This document shows positions 25,053 to 33,062 of a stretch of 41,330 bases of DNA, in pieces. Both the position numbers and the translations under genes were made by a program. Positions within the stretch are counted from its first letter, which is position 1. Every line of letters starts with the position of its first letter. The stretch lies in NCBI RefSeq assembly GCF_003247215.1, contig NZ_QKAP01000033.1:1-41330 (forward strand), read 5' to 3'. The notes beneath the pieces were generated by a model. The model was not told the DNA's origin and ran no database searches. It was given only the letters and a program-made list of their open reading frames with translations. The DNA comes from Malonomonas rubra (GTDB lineage Bacteria > Desulfobacterota > Desulfuromonadia > Desulfuromonadales > Geopsychrobacteraceae).

Positions 25053-25874
25053 ATGATTCGACTGTTACTTCTCTCTATTCTTATTCTTTTGTGCTCCTGC
25101 AGCACCCGGCAGCCAGCGGCTGTGCCAGTGAGTGGATCCGACCCGATCTCGGGCCTGCTGGAACAGGTCCCTCCGTTTACAGAGACAATACCGCAGCCAG
25201 AATCGAAGCAGCAGTCAACCAAACCTTTGCAAAAAATGGGTTTTTCAACCCAAGTCGGCGCGTTCAGTCAACTGGACAACGCAGTGCGACTGGAGAACTC
25301 GTTGAAAGGGCTGGGGGTAGATGCCTATTATTTCCGACATGATGACGGCCTCTACAAGGTTCGTTTCGGTAACCACCGCGAATACTATGACGCCCGCAGC
25401 GAAGCGGAACAGTTGCAGCAAAGCGGTGTTATCGACAAATTCTTCATCGTCATTCCCGAGGACTATGCGGTAGCAAAAATCGCCAAAAGCGGCCATGGCA
25501 ACCTGCGTGATGAGTTGGTCAAAACCGCTCAGCGCTTTCTCGGCGTACCGTACCGCTGGGGTGGCGAAGATCGCAAAAACGGCTTCGACTGCAGCGGCCT
25601 GACCATGGTCAGCTACCGCCTGAACGGCCTCAACCTGCCGCGCAATTCGCGCATGCAGTTCAACGCCGGACGCTCTGTCGCCAAAAACCGGCTGCAAAAG
25701 GGCGATCTGGTGTTCTTCGCCACCAAAGGCGGAACGCGCGTGACCCATGTCGGCATGTACGCCGGCAACAACCAGTTCATTCACGCGCCGCGCACCGGCA
25801 AAACCGTCCGCTTCGCTAGCCTGGCAAATAAATTCTGGAAAAGAACCTACGTCGGCGGACGCAGTTATCTCTGA
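25053..25874 (+). CDS. SPOR-NlpC/P60 lipoprotein, probable peptidoglycan hydrolase
   Basis: A 273-residue lipoprotein with lipobox ending at Cys16 (LILLCSC). A SPOR-like domain (about 62-135; GFSTQVGAFSQLDNAVRLEN), which binds denuded glycan strands, precedes an NlpC/P60 endopeptidase domain with Cys180 (FDCSGLT), His232 (THVGMY) and His244 (FIHAPR). It should cut the peptide stems of peptidoglycan at the outer membrane or septum. The ATG at 25053 is the only usable start, since an in-frame stop lies 30 bases upstream, and no ribosome site precedes it. The following reductase gene starts 16 bases after its stop. Confidence 0.92.
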   Translation: MIRLLLLSILILLCSCSTRQPAAVPVSGSDPISGLLEQVPPFTETIPQPESKQQSTKPLQKMGFSTQVGAFSQLDNAVRLENSLKGLGVDAYYFRHDDGLYKVRFGNHREYYDARSEAEQLQQSGVIDKFFIVIPEDYAVAKIAKSGHGNLRDELVKTAQRFLGVPYRWGGEDRKNGFDCSGLTMVSYRLNGLNLPRNSRMQFNAGRSVAKNRLQKGDLVFFATKGGTRVTHVGMYAGNNQFIHAPRTGKTVRFASLANKFWKRTYVGGRSYL

Positions 25875-25890
25875 AATGAAAGAAGAAAAG

Positions 25891-26472
25891 ATGAAGCTGT
25901 TACATATTTACGGCAGCCCCCGCCAGCAGGGCAACACCGCCGACATTTCGGCGGTCTTCTGTAAAGTGGCAGAACGCCATGGGGCGAGCGTCGAATGTTA
26001 CGATTTGAACCGGCTCAGCTATCGCGGTTGTCAGGCCTGCTTCGCCTGTAAAAAGAGTTCCGAACGCTGCGTGCTGCAGGACGATATCACCCCCGCCCTC
26101 GATGCGATCCAAGAAGCCGATGTAATCCTCTTCAGCAGCCCGGTCTATTACACCGATGTGACCGCGCAGCTGAAGGGCTTCATCGATCGCACCTTCAGCT
26201 ACTTCGTCCCCGACTACTGGAAACATGAGAAGAAGAGTCGCCTGCGACCGGGCAAACAGCTGGTCTTCCTGCTGGTGCAGGGTGCAACCGACGAAGAACG
26301 TTTTAATGACATCTTTCCCCGTTACCGGGAGATCTTCTCCTGGCATCCCTTCAAGCAGATCCACCTGCTGCGCGCCACCGGGGTCTACAGGCCGGGGCAG
26401 GCGGCAAAACGGCCGGATATAATGCTGAAAGCGGAACAGCTCGCCGAGCGAATTTTCACCAGAGGCACTTAA
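25891..26472 (+). CDS. flavodoxin-fold NAD(P)H-dependent FMN reductase family protein
   Basis: A 193-residue flavodoxin-like protein. LLHIYGSPRQQGNTADI is the FMN phosphate-binding loop, and the Cys-rich GCQACFACKKSSERC followed by DD is the motif of the FMN-reductase/iron-sulfur flavoprotein relatives; whether a cluster is bound cannot be told. FSSPVYYTDVTAQLKGFIDR completes the FMN site. I use the ATG at 25891; an ATG at 25876 would add five residues. A bidirectional terminator follows. Redox substrate unknown. Confidence 0.85.
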   Translation: MKLLHIYGSPRQQGNTADISAVFCKVAERHGASVECYDLNRLSYRGCQACFACKKSSERCVLQDDITPALDAIQEADVILFSSPVYYTDVTAQLKGFIDRTFSYFVPDYWKHEKKSRLRPGKQLVFLLVQGATDEERFNDIFPRYREIFSWHPFKQIHLLRATGVYRPGQAAKRPDIMLKAEQLAERIFTRGT

Positions 26473-26516
26473 AACATAAGCGCCCCCGCTCTTACGAACG
26501 GGGGCGTTTATGTTTG
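26471..26516. terminator. bidirectional terminator between the reductase gene and phoU
   Basis: CGCCCCCG (26481-26488) and CGGGGGCG (26499-26506) form the GC core with a ten-base loop, extended outward by AAACATAA/TTATGTTT. It separates two convergent genes and can serve both strands. Confidence 0.9.
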
Positions 26517-26529
26517 GACAAAGTCTATT

Positions 26530-27198
26530 TTACAGGCAGGTCTGGATGCCGCCGTGGCGGATGATTTCGCCATCGACCTGATAGACAACATCCTCGGCGA
26601 TGTTGGTTGCCAAGTCGCCCATCCGCTCAAGGTAGCGGGAAATCGACAGGTAATAGACCAGCCCATCGAGATAGGTTGGGTCCGACCTGATCGCCTCTTT
26701 CACCCTGGTAAAGTTCCCCTTGTGCATCGCATCAACATCATCATCCAGCTTGATGGTTTTGCGCGCCAAGTCGGTATCCTTTTCGACCAGTGAATCGAGA
26801 GCCATCTTCAGCATTTTTTCCACCAGTTCGGCCATCCGGGCGATATCGTAGGGACACTCGATCCTGATTGCGCCGCCCAGGTCGATGGCGCGATCAGCGA
26901 TGTTGACAGCAAAATCGGCGACCCGCTCCAGGTCGTTGTTGATCTTGAGGATCGAAACGATAAAACGCAGATCGGTGGCGACCGGCTGGTGCAGAGCCAG
27001 CACCTTCAGGCATTCCTCCTCCAGTTCGATTTCCATGTTATCGATTTGGGAATCGCCTCCCTTAACCCTCTCCGCCAGCTTGCGGTCGCTGGTCAGCAAA
27101 GCCTGCACCGCTTGCTTAACCCGTCCCTCAACCTCGGCGCTTAACGCCAGAAGCTGCTTTTTCAGCTGATCAAGTTCCTGTTGCATTAAAACTGCCAT
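26530..27198 (-). CDS. phoU: phosphate-transport regulator PhoU
   Basis: A 222-residue protein of two three-helix bundles that links PstSCAB to PhoR and damps PhoB activation when phosphate is ample. The repeated metal-binding helices are visible: LERVADFAVNIADRAIDL in the first half and RYLERMGDLATNIAEDVVYQ in the second. Last gene of the pst operon, 17 bases after pstB, and followed by a strong terminator. A second ATG four codons in (27186) is possible. Confidence 0.96.
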   Translation of the reverse strand: MAVLMQQELDQLKKQLLALSAEVEGRVKQAVQALLTSDRKLAERVKGGDSQIDNMEIELEEECLKVLALHQPVATDLRFIVSILKINNDLERVADFAVNIADRAIDLGGAIRIECPYDIARMAELVEKMLKMALDSLVEKDTDLARKTIKLDDDVDAMHKGNFTRVKEAIRSDPTYLDGLVYYLSISRYLERMGDLATNIAEDVVYQVDGEIIRHGGIQTCL

Positions 27199-27215
27199 GA
27201 TTCATTTATCCTTTC

Positions 27216-27989
27216 TCAACCGAACCGGCCGGTGATGTAATCTTCGGTCTGTTTGTTCTGCGGCTTGACGAACAGCTGTTCGGTCAATCCGTATTCGATC
27301 AGGTTCCCCTCGAACAGAAAGGCGGTGTTATCGGAAACCCGCGCCGCCTGCTGCATGTTGTGAGTAACGATGATGATGGTGAAGTTCTCGCGCAGCTCGC
27401 CGATCAGCTCCTCGACCCGGGCCGTCGATTTTGGATCGAGCGCGGAGCAGGGCTCGTCCATCAAGATCACTTTCGGGTTGACGGCGATCGCCCGGGCGAT
27501 ACAGAGCCGCTGCATCTGCCCGCCGGAGAGGCCCAGCGCGCTGTCGTGCAGGCGGTCCTTCACCTCGTCCCACAGGGCCGCGCCCTTCAGGCTGGTTTCG
27601 ACCCGTTCGTCGAAAAAGCTTTTGTCCTTTTCGCCGGCGATCCGCAGGCCGTAGATGACGTTCTCGTAAATCGACTTCGGGAACGGATTCGACTTCTGGA
27701 ACACCATCCCGACCTGGCGGCGCAGCTCGATGATGTCAGTATTTTTATCGTAGATATCCTGCCCGTCGAGCAGTACCTTCCCCTCGACCCGGCTGATGTC
27801 GATCAGATCGTTCATCCGGTTGAAACAGCGCAGCAGGGTACTCTTGCCACAACCGGACGGGCCGATCAGGGCGGTAACCTGTTTTTCCGGAAAGGCGATA
27901 TCCACACCGTGAATCGCCCGCGAGTCACCGTAATAAAAGCGCAGGTCCTCAACTTCGATGACCGGGTTCTCTATCTTAATAGGTGTCAT
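27216..27989 (-). CDS. pstB: phosphate ABC transporter ATPase PstB
   Basis: A 257-residue ATPase for phosphate import. Walker A is GPSGCGKST, the signature is [17 protein letters not shown], Walker B is [13 protein letters not shown] and the H-loop is [13 protein letters not shown]. The sequence [10 protein letters not shown] is typical of PstB and separates it from other ABC ATPases. It lies between pstA and phoU in the operon. Confidence 0.97.
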   Translation of the reverse strand: MTPIKIENPVIEVEDLRFYYGDSRAIHGVDIAFPEKQVTALIGPSGCGKSTLLRCFNRMNDLIDISRVEGKVLLDGQDIYDKNTDIIELRRQVGMVFQKSNPFPKSIYENVIYGLRIAGEKDKSFFDERVETSLKGAALWDEVKDRLHDSALGLSGGQMQRLCIARAIAVNPKVILMDEPCSALDPKSTARVEELIGELRENFTIIIVTHNMQQAARVSDNTAFLFEGNLIEYGLTEQLFVKPQNKQTEDYITGRFG

Positions 27990-28005
27990 AGTCTCTCATG
28001 CTCTC

Positions 28006-29607
28006 CTAAAAGGTGCCAAAAGTGTAACGTTTTTTCATCTTGTTGCGCAGGCGGATCGCCACGCTGCTCATCAGCAGGACAATCAACACCAGCAACAAAG
28101 CGGTGACAAAAACCATCGGCTTGGCCGCTTCGACGTTCGGCGACTGGAAGCCGATATCGTAGATGTGGAAACCGAGGTGCATGAATTTGCGATCGAGGTG
28201 GAGAAAGGGGAAGTTACCATCGATCGGCAATGTCGGGGCCAGCTTGACCACCCCGGTAATCATCAGCGGGGCAACCTCGCCGGCGGCGCGCGCCATAGCC
28301 AGGATCAACCCGGTCATAATGCCGGGCGAAGCCATCGGCAGCAGCACCCGCAGCAGGGTCTGGAACTTGGTGGCGCCGAGGGCGTAAGAGCCTTCGCGCA
28401 TCTCCCGCGGGATGGCGCCGAGCGCTTCCTCGGTAGAGACAATCACCACCGGTACGGTCAACAGCGCCAGTGTCAAACTGGCCCAGAGCAGGCCGCCGGT
28501 GCCGAAGGTCGGGGTCGGCAGCCGCTCCGGGAAGAACACCACGTCAATGCTGTGGCCGATCCCGTAGACGAAGAAACCGAGGCCGAAGATGCCGTAAACG
28601 ATCGAGGGGATACCGGCCAGGTTGTTGACGGCAATCCGCACGATCCGCACCAGTAAGCCTTCCTTGGCATATTCGCGCAGATAGACTGCGGCAATCACCC
28701 CCAGCGGGAAAGAGAAGAGGCTCATGACGAAGATCAGCATCACGGTGCCAAAGATCGCCGGGAACAGTCCCCCTTCGGTATTCGACTCGCGCGGCTCGCC
28801 GCTGACCAGCTCCCACAGTTTGGCCACGTAAAAACGGGCCTTGTCGGCACTACTCATGGTGTTGGGGGTGTAGACCTTCAAGATGTCGGCCAGCACGATC
28901 TCTTTCTGCTGCCCGTTTGCGTCACTGAACACCGCAGTGCGGGCATGAATCCTGTTCAGCCGCTCGCTCTGCACCTTGACCAGACGCTCAAATTCGTCGG
29001 CTTCGGCCTGCTTCTCTGCGCTCAATTCGATCCGCTGCGGTTCATTGGCTGCCACCTGGTGATAATCGATCTTCAGCAGTTTCAGCCGCAATTGCTCGCC
29101 CCGGTAGCTGATTTCGATCAGCCGCTGATCCAGTTCGGAGAGTCCCGCGCGGGCAGTTTCAACCTGGTGCAGCGCCTGTCGCAGCTGATCGAGAGAGGCC
29201 GGCTTGCCTTCAAGCGTCTGTAGCCGGCCGAAAAAATCGCCGTACTCAGCACGCTCCAGCACCAGCAGGTCGGCCGGGGTGCTACTGGAAACGATCTGCG
29301 CTTCATCGATCCAGCGAAAATCGAGACCGTTGAGATCACGGTTGGCAATCTTGTACTGGCGGCGCATCCCGCTGTGGTCGGCGGTCTCTTCGACTTGGGT
29401 CTGCATGCCGACCAGCAGGCTGCCGTCTTTCAGTTCAAGCTGCTGCAACGGTGATGGCCAGAAGACCCCCAGCCCGCTGACCATGATGACGAGCAGCAGG
29501 ATAGCGGCGGACAGCAGGGTGAGCGACAGCGCCGCGCCCGACAGCCAGACCATCGGCTCGCCAACCCGCCAGTATTTATTCATCTCTTTCGGGGTTCGAT
29601 TAAACAT
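28006..29607 (-). CDS. pstA: phosphate ABC transporter permease PstA, extended form
   Basis: A 533-residue permease, far longer than the usual PstA of about 290. After one helix (LSLTLLSAAILLLVIMVSGL) there is an extracytoplasmic region of about 200 residues (about 60-260) with a Glu/Leu/Arg-rich probable coiled coil, and then the standard five- or six-helix binding-protein-dependent transport domain. The loop AIPREMREGSYALGATKFQT that contacts PstB is intact. Long PstA proteins with an N-terminal domain (DUF3333) are known in several proteobacteria. It follows pstC by 11 bases. Confidence 0.93.
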   Translation of the reverse strand: MFNRTPKEMNKYWRVGEPMVWLSGAALSLTLLSAAILLLVIMVSGLGVFWPSPLQQLELKDGSLLVGMQTQVEETADHSGMRRQYKIANRDLNGLDFRWIDEAQIVSSSTPADLLVLERAEYGDFFGRLQTLEGKPASLDQLRQALHQVETARAGLSELDQRLIEISYRGEQLRLKLLKIDYHQVAANEPQRIELSAEKQAEADEFERLVKVQSERLNRIHARTAVFSDANGQQKEIVLADILKVYTPNTMSSADKARFYVAKLWELVSGEPRESNTEGGLFPAIFGTVMLIFVMSLFSFPLGVIAAVYLREYAKEGLLVRIVRIAVNNLAGIPSIVYGIFGLGFFVYGIGHSIDVVFFPERLPTPTFGTGGLLWASLTLALLTVPVVIVSTEEALGAIPREMREGSYALGATKFQTLLRVLLPMASPGIMTGLILAMARAAGEVAPLMITGVVKLAPTLPIDGNFPFLHLDRKFMHLGFHIYDIGFQSPNVEAAKPMVFVTALLLVLIVLLMSSVAIRLRNKMKKRYTFGTF

Positions 29608-29618
29608 AACAGCTATCC

Positions 29619-31844
29619 TTAAAAACGGCCGTACTTGGCGCGCAGCCGCTGACGAACGATTTCTGCCACGGTGTTGACGATAAAGGTGAGGATGAACAGG
29701 ATCACCGCCGACAGGAACAGCACCCGGTACAGCGAACCATCCACTGGGGCCTCCGGGATCTCGACGGCGATATTGGCCGACAGCGGCCGCATGCCGTTGA
29801 AGATCGACAAGTCCATGATCGCAGTGTTGCCGGTCGCCATCAGCACGATCATCGTTTCACCGACCGCCCGGCCGAAGCCGATCATGGTGCCAGCGAAGAT
29901 GCCGGGAGAAGCGGAGGGAAGAATCACCCGCCAAACCGTCTGCCAACGGCTGGCGCCGAGCGCTAGGGAGGCCGCTTTGAGGCTGTTCGGTACGTTGGAG
30001 AGGGAGTCCTCGGCGATGGTGAAAATGATCGGGATCACGGCAAAGCCCATGGCAAAAGCGATAATGATGCAGTTACGCGGATCGTAGCGGGTCCCCAGTT
30101 CGGAAAACAGCCATTGCTTCAGGTCGCCGGCGAACAACCACTGTTCAAGCCCCGGCCCGAGAGTGCTGGCCAGAGCCACCGCACCGATGATGATCGGGAT
30201 CACGGCCAGAAACTCATAGCCGCGCTCGACCTGTTTCAACGGTTCTAGTTTACGCGCGGCCTGCCAGAGCAGGATACACAGCATCAATGCCGCTGGCAGC
30301 AGCACGAGACTGAGAAAGACCGAGCCGAGCGAGCTTTCGATCAAAGGCGCCAGCCAGAGGGCGGCAAGAAAACCGATGATCACCGTCGGTACCGCGGCCA
30401 TGATCTCGATCGCCGGTTTAATCATGCCCCGCAGTTTCGGCCGGGCGAACTGGCTGGTGTAAATGGCACCGAAGATCGCCAGCGGCACCGCGAACAACAT
30501 GGCGTAGAAGGTGCCTTTGAGAGAGCCGAAAATCAGCGGCGTCAGACTCAGTTTCGGTTCGTAGTCATCGCTCGCAGCCGACGACTGCCAGACATACTCG
30601 GGCTGGTCGTACCCCTCGTACCAGACCTTGCCGAACAGGGTCTTGAGGCTGATCTCCGGATGTGGAATGAACAAACGCCAACTCAACAGGTCGCCGTTCT
30701 CGCCGAGGGCGACCAGTCCGTCGCCACGGGCGGTCAACGCATAGCGGCTGATCCCGCCGGGCGGATTGAAACCGAGCAGGAAGCGTTCACTGGTCATATA
30801 ATCGAGGTGCAGACCGTCCCCGCTACGGCTGAGTACGGTCTTGTCGCGCAGCGAGTGGGATAATTTGTCCACCGGCGCAGCATGCCCGGTCAGCTGGTGA
30901 ATGCGGGTCAGGGTCCGTTTGCCGCTGCTGTCTCCGCGCACGCCGAACCAGGTCGAAACCTGGCCGCGCTCGTCACCGACCGCCAGCGAAACATCGCCGA
31001 ACACCATCGACAGCGCGGTGATCCTGCGCTGGTCGGCAAACGCCTGCAGGTGGTCGACCAGGTTCGCCTCTCCGGACTCTTCGAGGCTCCAGTGCAGCAG
31101 TTCGCCGGTGGCAGTGCCTGCGTAGAGCTGGGTGCCACTATCGTTGAGCACCAGCGCGGACAGCTGTCCGGCACCGTTAAGCTCAAGGATCTCACTGCTT
31201 TCCGTCACTTCCTCCTCGCCGAGGAAGTTTTCCGTCACCTCACGCTGCTGGACCTCCAGCCTGCCATCTGCAAACAGGTCAACCCGGGTCTGGCGTCCCT
31301 CATCGTTGACGCGGGCCAGACTCTGCTCGACTTGCTGCGGCACTGCGGGAAATTCCCCACGCGACTCCAGCGTATGGCGGATACTGCGGCGGTTATTATC
31401 GGCGGCATCGTAGAAGGGGCTGAACTTGACCTGTTCGACGCTCAAGGAACCGTCGTCCCAGTGCAGAACATGGTTGAGGCGGCCGAAGTTCTCCACCGCC
31501 AGCAAACGCTTGTCCGCTTCTGCAGGGCGCAAGCGAATCTGTTCGAGTTCGCGCCCGTCCGCCAGGTTGATGAAACGGATGGTGCCGCCGGCGTCGATGG
31601 TATAGGCGGTTTCGAGGTAGTCATCCATGCCGACCGCCAAGACCTGAACATTCGACGACACGAAGCCAGATTCGACCCGCGCGATTTGTCGTGCCGTTGG
31701 CGACATGAACAACGGCAGCGAAACCTCGACGATCAGGACGAGAATGAAGATCACGCAAAAAATAATCGCCAGCCCGCCGATGGAGATGGCCCAGCTGGCG
31801 AGGCGATCGTTGCGTTTAACCTTCTTCAGATAAACCGGTTTCAT
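29619..31844 (-). CDS. pstC: phosphate ABC transporter permease PstC, extended form
   Basis: A 741-residue permease, more than twice the usual PstC. After the first helix (ISIGGLAIIFCVIFILVLIV) comes a large periplasmic region (about 50-400) with repeats of short beta-strand blocks such as LSALVLNDSGTQLYAGTATG and KTVLSRSGDGLHLDYMTSER, suggesting a beta-propeller-like fold. The C-terminal permease domain carries the coupling loop NVPNSLKAASLALGASRWQT. I use the ATG at 31844; a TTG at 31859 is also in frame. Large PstC proteins of this kind are known in gammaproteobacteria, paired with the long PstA. The role of the extra domain is unknown; it could engage PstS or sense the periplasm. Confidence 0.92.
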   Translation of the reverse strand: MKPVYLKKVKRNDRLASWAISIGGLAIIFCVIFILVLIVEVSLPLFMSPTARQIARVESGFVSSNVQVLAVGMDDYLETAYTIDAGGTIRFINLADGRELEQIRLRPAEADKRLLAVENFGRLNHVLHWDDGSLSVEQVKFSPFYDAADNNRRSIRHTLESRGEFPAVPQQVEQSLARVNDEGRQTRVDLFADGRLEVQQREVTENFLGEEEVTESSEILELNGAGQLSALVLNDSGTQLYAGTATGELLHWSLEESGEANLVDHLQAFADQRRITALSMVFGDVSLAVGDERGQVSTWFGVRGDSSGKRTLTRIHQLTGHAAPVDKLSHSLRDKTVLSRSGDGLHLDYMTSERFLLGFNPPGGISRYALTARGDGLVALGENGDLLSWRLFIPHPEISLKTLFGKVWYEGYDQPEYVWQSSAASDDYEPKLSLTPLIFGSLKGTFYAMLFAVPLAIFGAIYTSQFARPKLRGMIKPAIEIMAAVPTVIIGFLAALWLAPLIESSLGSVFLSLVLLPAALMLCILLWQAARKLEPLKQVERGYEFLAVIPIIIGAVALASTLGPGLEQWLFAGDLKQWLFSELGTRYDPRNCIIIAFAMGFAVIPIIFTIAEDSLSNVPNSLKAASLALGASRWQTVWRVILPSASPGIFAGTMIGFGRAVGETMIVLMATGNTAIMDLSIFNGMRPLSANIAVEIPEAPVDGSLYRVLFLSAVILFILTFIVNTVAEIVRQRLRAKYGRF

Positions 31845-31877
31845 ATAGTTTTCTCTCAAGCTGTAAAGACGAAAACA

Positions 31878-31906
31878 GGCCCTGTCCCCTTTACGGGGAC
31901 AGGGCC
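31878..31906 (-). other. hairpin between pstS and pstC
   Basis: A perfect 12-pair stem (GGCCCTGTCCCC at 31878-31889 with GGGGACAGGGCC at 31895-31906) with a five-base loop. On the minus strand it is followed by TGTTTTC, a weak T-run. Likely a partial terminator or 3'-end stabiliser that keeps PstS above the membrane components. Confidence 0.75.
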
Positions 31907-31939
31907 GGGGTTCACCCTTGGATCAAGATCTGCTTGGGA

Positions 31940-32917
31940 TCAGTCGAGCAGGGCAAGTTGCTTTTGAGCCACCTCGGCCGGCAACGGCAGGAAGCCATCC
32001 TTGACCACCACTTCCTGCCCCTCTTTCGAGAGAACGTACGTGATGAATTCCTTGACCAGAGTTGGCAGCGGCTGGTTCGGCTGCTTGACGACGTTGATGT
32101 AGAGCATGCGACCGAGAGGATACTTGCCGCTCAGCACGTTGTCGTAGTTCGGCTCGTAAGCGGTCTCGCCGTCCTTGTCCGACAACGGCAAGGCGTTAAC
32201 ACCGGAGGTCACGTACCCCATTCCGGAGTAGCCGATCGCGACCTTGTCTTCGGTGACGCCCAGCACGACCGAGGCGTTACCCGGTTGCTCCTTGACGATA
32301 TCCTTGTAGTCACCTTTTTTCAGGGTGTGCTCTTTGAAGAAACCGTAGGTTCCCGAAGCCGAGTTACGACCGTAGAGGCTGATCGGTTTGTTGGCCCAGC
32401 TGCCGGTCAGGCCGAGCTGGCCCCAGGTGGTCACGTCAGCACCCCCGCGCTTCTGGGTCTTGGAGAAAATCGAGTCGACCTGGGTCATCGACAACTGTTT
32501 CAGCGGGTTGTCTTTGTTGACAAATACAGCCAGGGCATCTAGAGCGACACCGATGGTGGTCGGCTTGAAGCCATACTTGGCCTCGAACTTTTCAACTTCT
32601 TTCTTCTTCATCTTTCGGCTCATCGGACCAAGCTGGCTGGTCCCTTCGATCAGTGCCGGGGGAGCGGTCGAGGAACCTTTGCCCTCGATCTGGATGTTGA
32701 CATTCGGGTACTTCTTGCGAAAACCTTCGGCCCAGAAAGTCATCATGTTGTTCAGGGTATCGGAACCGACGCTGTTGAGGTTGCCGGCAACACCCTGGAC
32801 CTTGACATAGTCACTGAGGTTAACGTCGACCTTGATCGGTCCAGCAAAGACGATAGTGGCAACAACCAGAGCCAGCACGGTCAGGCTCAGGCTTTTGAGA
32901 ACAGTTTGCAGCTTCAT
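31940..32917 (-). CDS. pstS: phosphate-binding protein PstS
   Basis: A 325-residue periplasmic protein with a Sec signal peptide (TVLKSLSLTVLALVVATIVFA|G). It shows phosphate-site segments of the PstS-like family: GSDTLNNMMTFWAEGFRKKY, GKGSSTAPPALIEGTSQLGP with MSRKMKKKE, and GRNSASGTYGFFKEH. It resembles the longer PstS of deltaproteobacteria. I use the ATG at 32917, with GGAG nine bases upstream, rather than an earlier in-frame codon at 32932. A Pho-box-like repeat lies 60-80 bases upstream, so it begins the phosphate-starvation-induced pst operon. Confidence 0.95.
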   Translation of the reverse strand: MKLQTVLKSLSLTVLALVVATIVFAGPIKVDVNLSDYVKVQGVAGNLNSVGSDTLNNMMTFWAEGFRKKYPNVNIQIEGKGSSTAPPALIEGTSQLGPMSRKMKKKEVEKFEAKYGFKPTTIGVALDALAVFVNKDNPLKQLSMTQVDSIFSKTQKRGGADVTTWGQLGLTGSWANKPISLYGRNSASGTYGFFKEHTLKKGDYKDIVKEQPGNASVVLGVTEDKVAIGYSGMGYVTSGVNALPLSDKDGETAYEPNYDNVLSGKYPLGRMLYINVVKQPNQPLPTLVKEFITYVLSKEGQEVVVKDGFLPLPAEVAQKQLALLD

Positions 32918-32978
32918 TGTGTGCATCTCCATAAATATGTTTTTGTCATTAGTTGATGCGAGAAGAATGCACTTACAA

Positions 32979-32995
32979 TGTTAGGTTTGTGTTAG
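32979..32995 (-). promoter_or_regulatory. Pho-box-like direct repeat upstream of pstS
   Basis: On the minus strand CTAACA occurs twice, with an 11-base period (32995-32990 and 32984-32979). The 11-bp periodicity and CTxACA core match the PhoB-binding repeat architecture. phoB is encoded immediately beyond phoR. Confidence 0.65.
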
Positions 32996-33031
32996 GAGAA
33001 CGTGAGGAGTTCACTAAAACAGCGATGTCGC

Positions 33032-33062
33032 AAAAAAGGACTCCGTCCTACTCGGAGTTCCT
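33032..33062 (-). terminator. terminator at the end of phoR
   Basis: On the minus strand GGAACTCCG, a seven-base loop and CGGAGTCC form the stem, followed by six T residues (33037-33032). It overlaps the phoR stop codon and separates phoBR from the pst operon. Confidence 0.75.

Noticed and set aside
25747-25890. Long N-terminal extension of the FMN reductase frame
   Set aside because: Overlaps the NlpC/P60 coding region and the family starts at the FMN loop.
27360-28106. 248-codon open frame on the plus strand
   Set aside because: Antisense to pstB and the start of the pst intergenic region; no domain recognised.
30882-31967. 361-codon open frame on the plus strand
   Set aside because: Antisense to pstC and crossing the pstS-pstC hairpin; composition and lack of a start signal mark it as a shadow frame.
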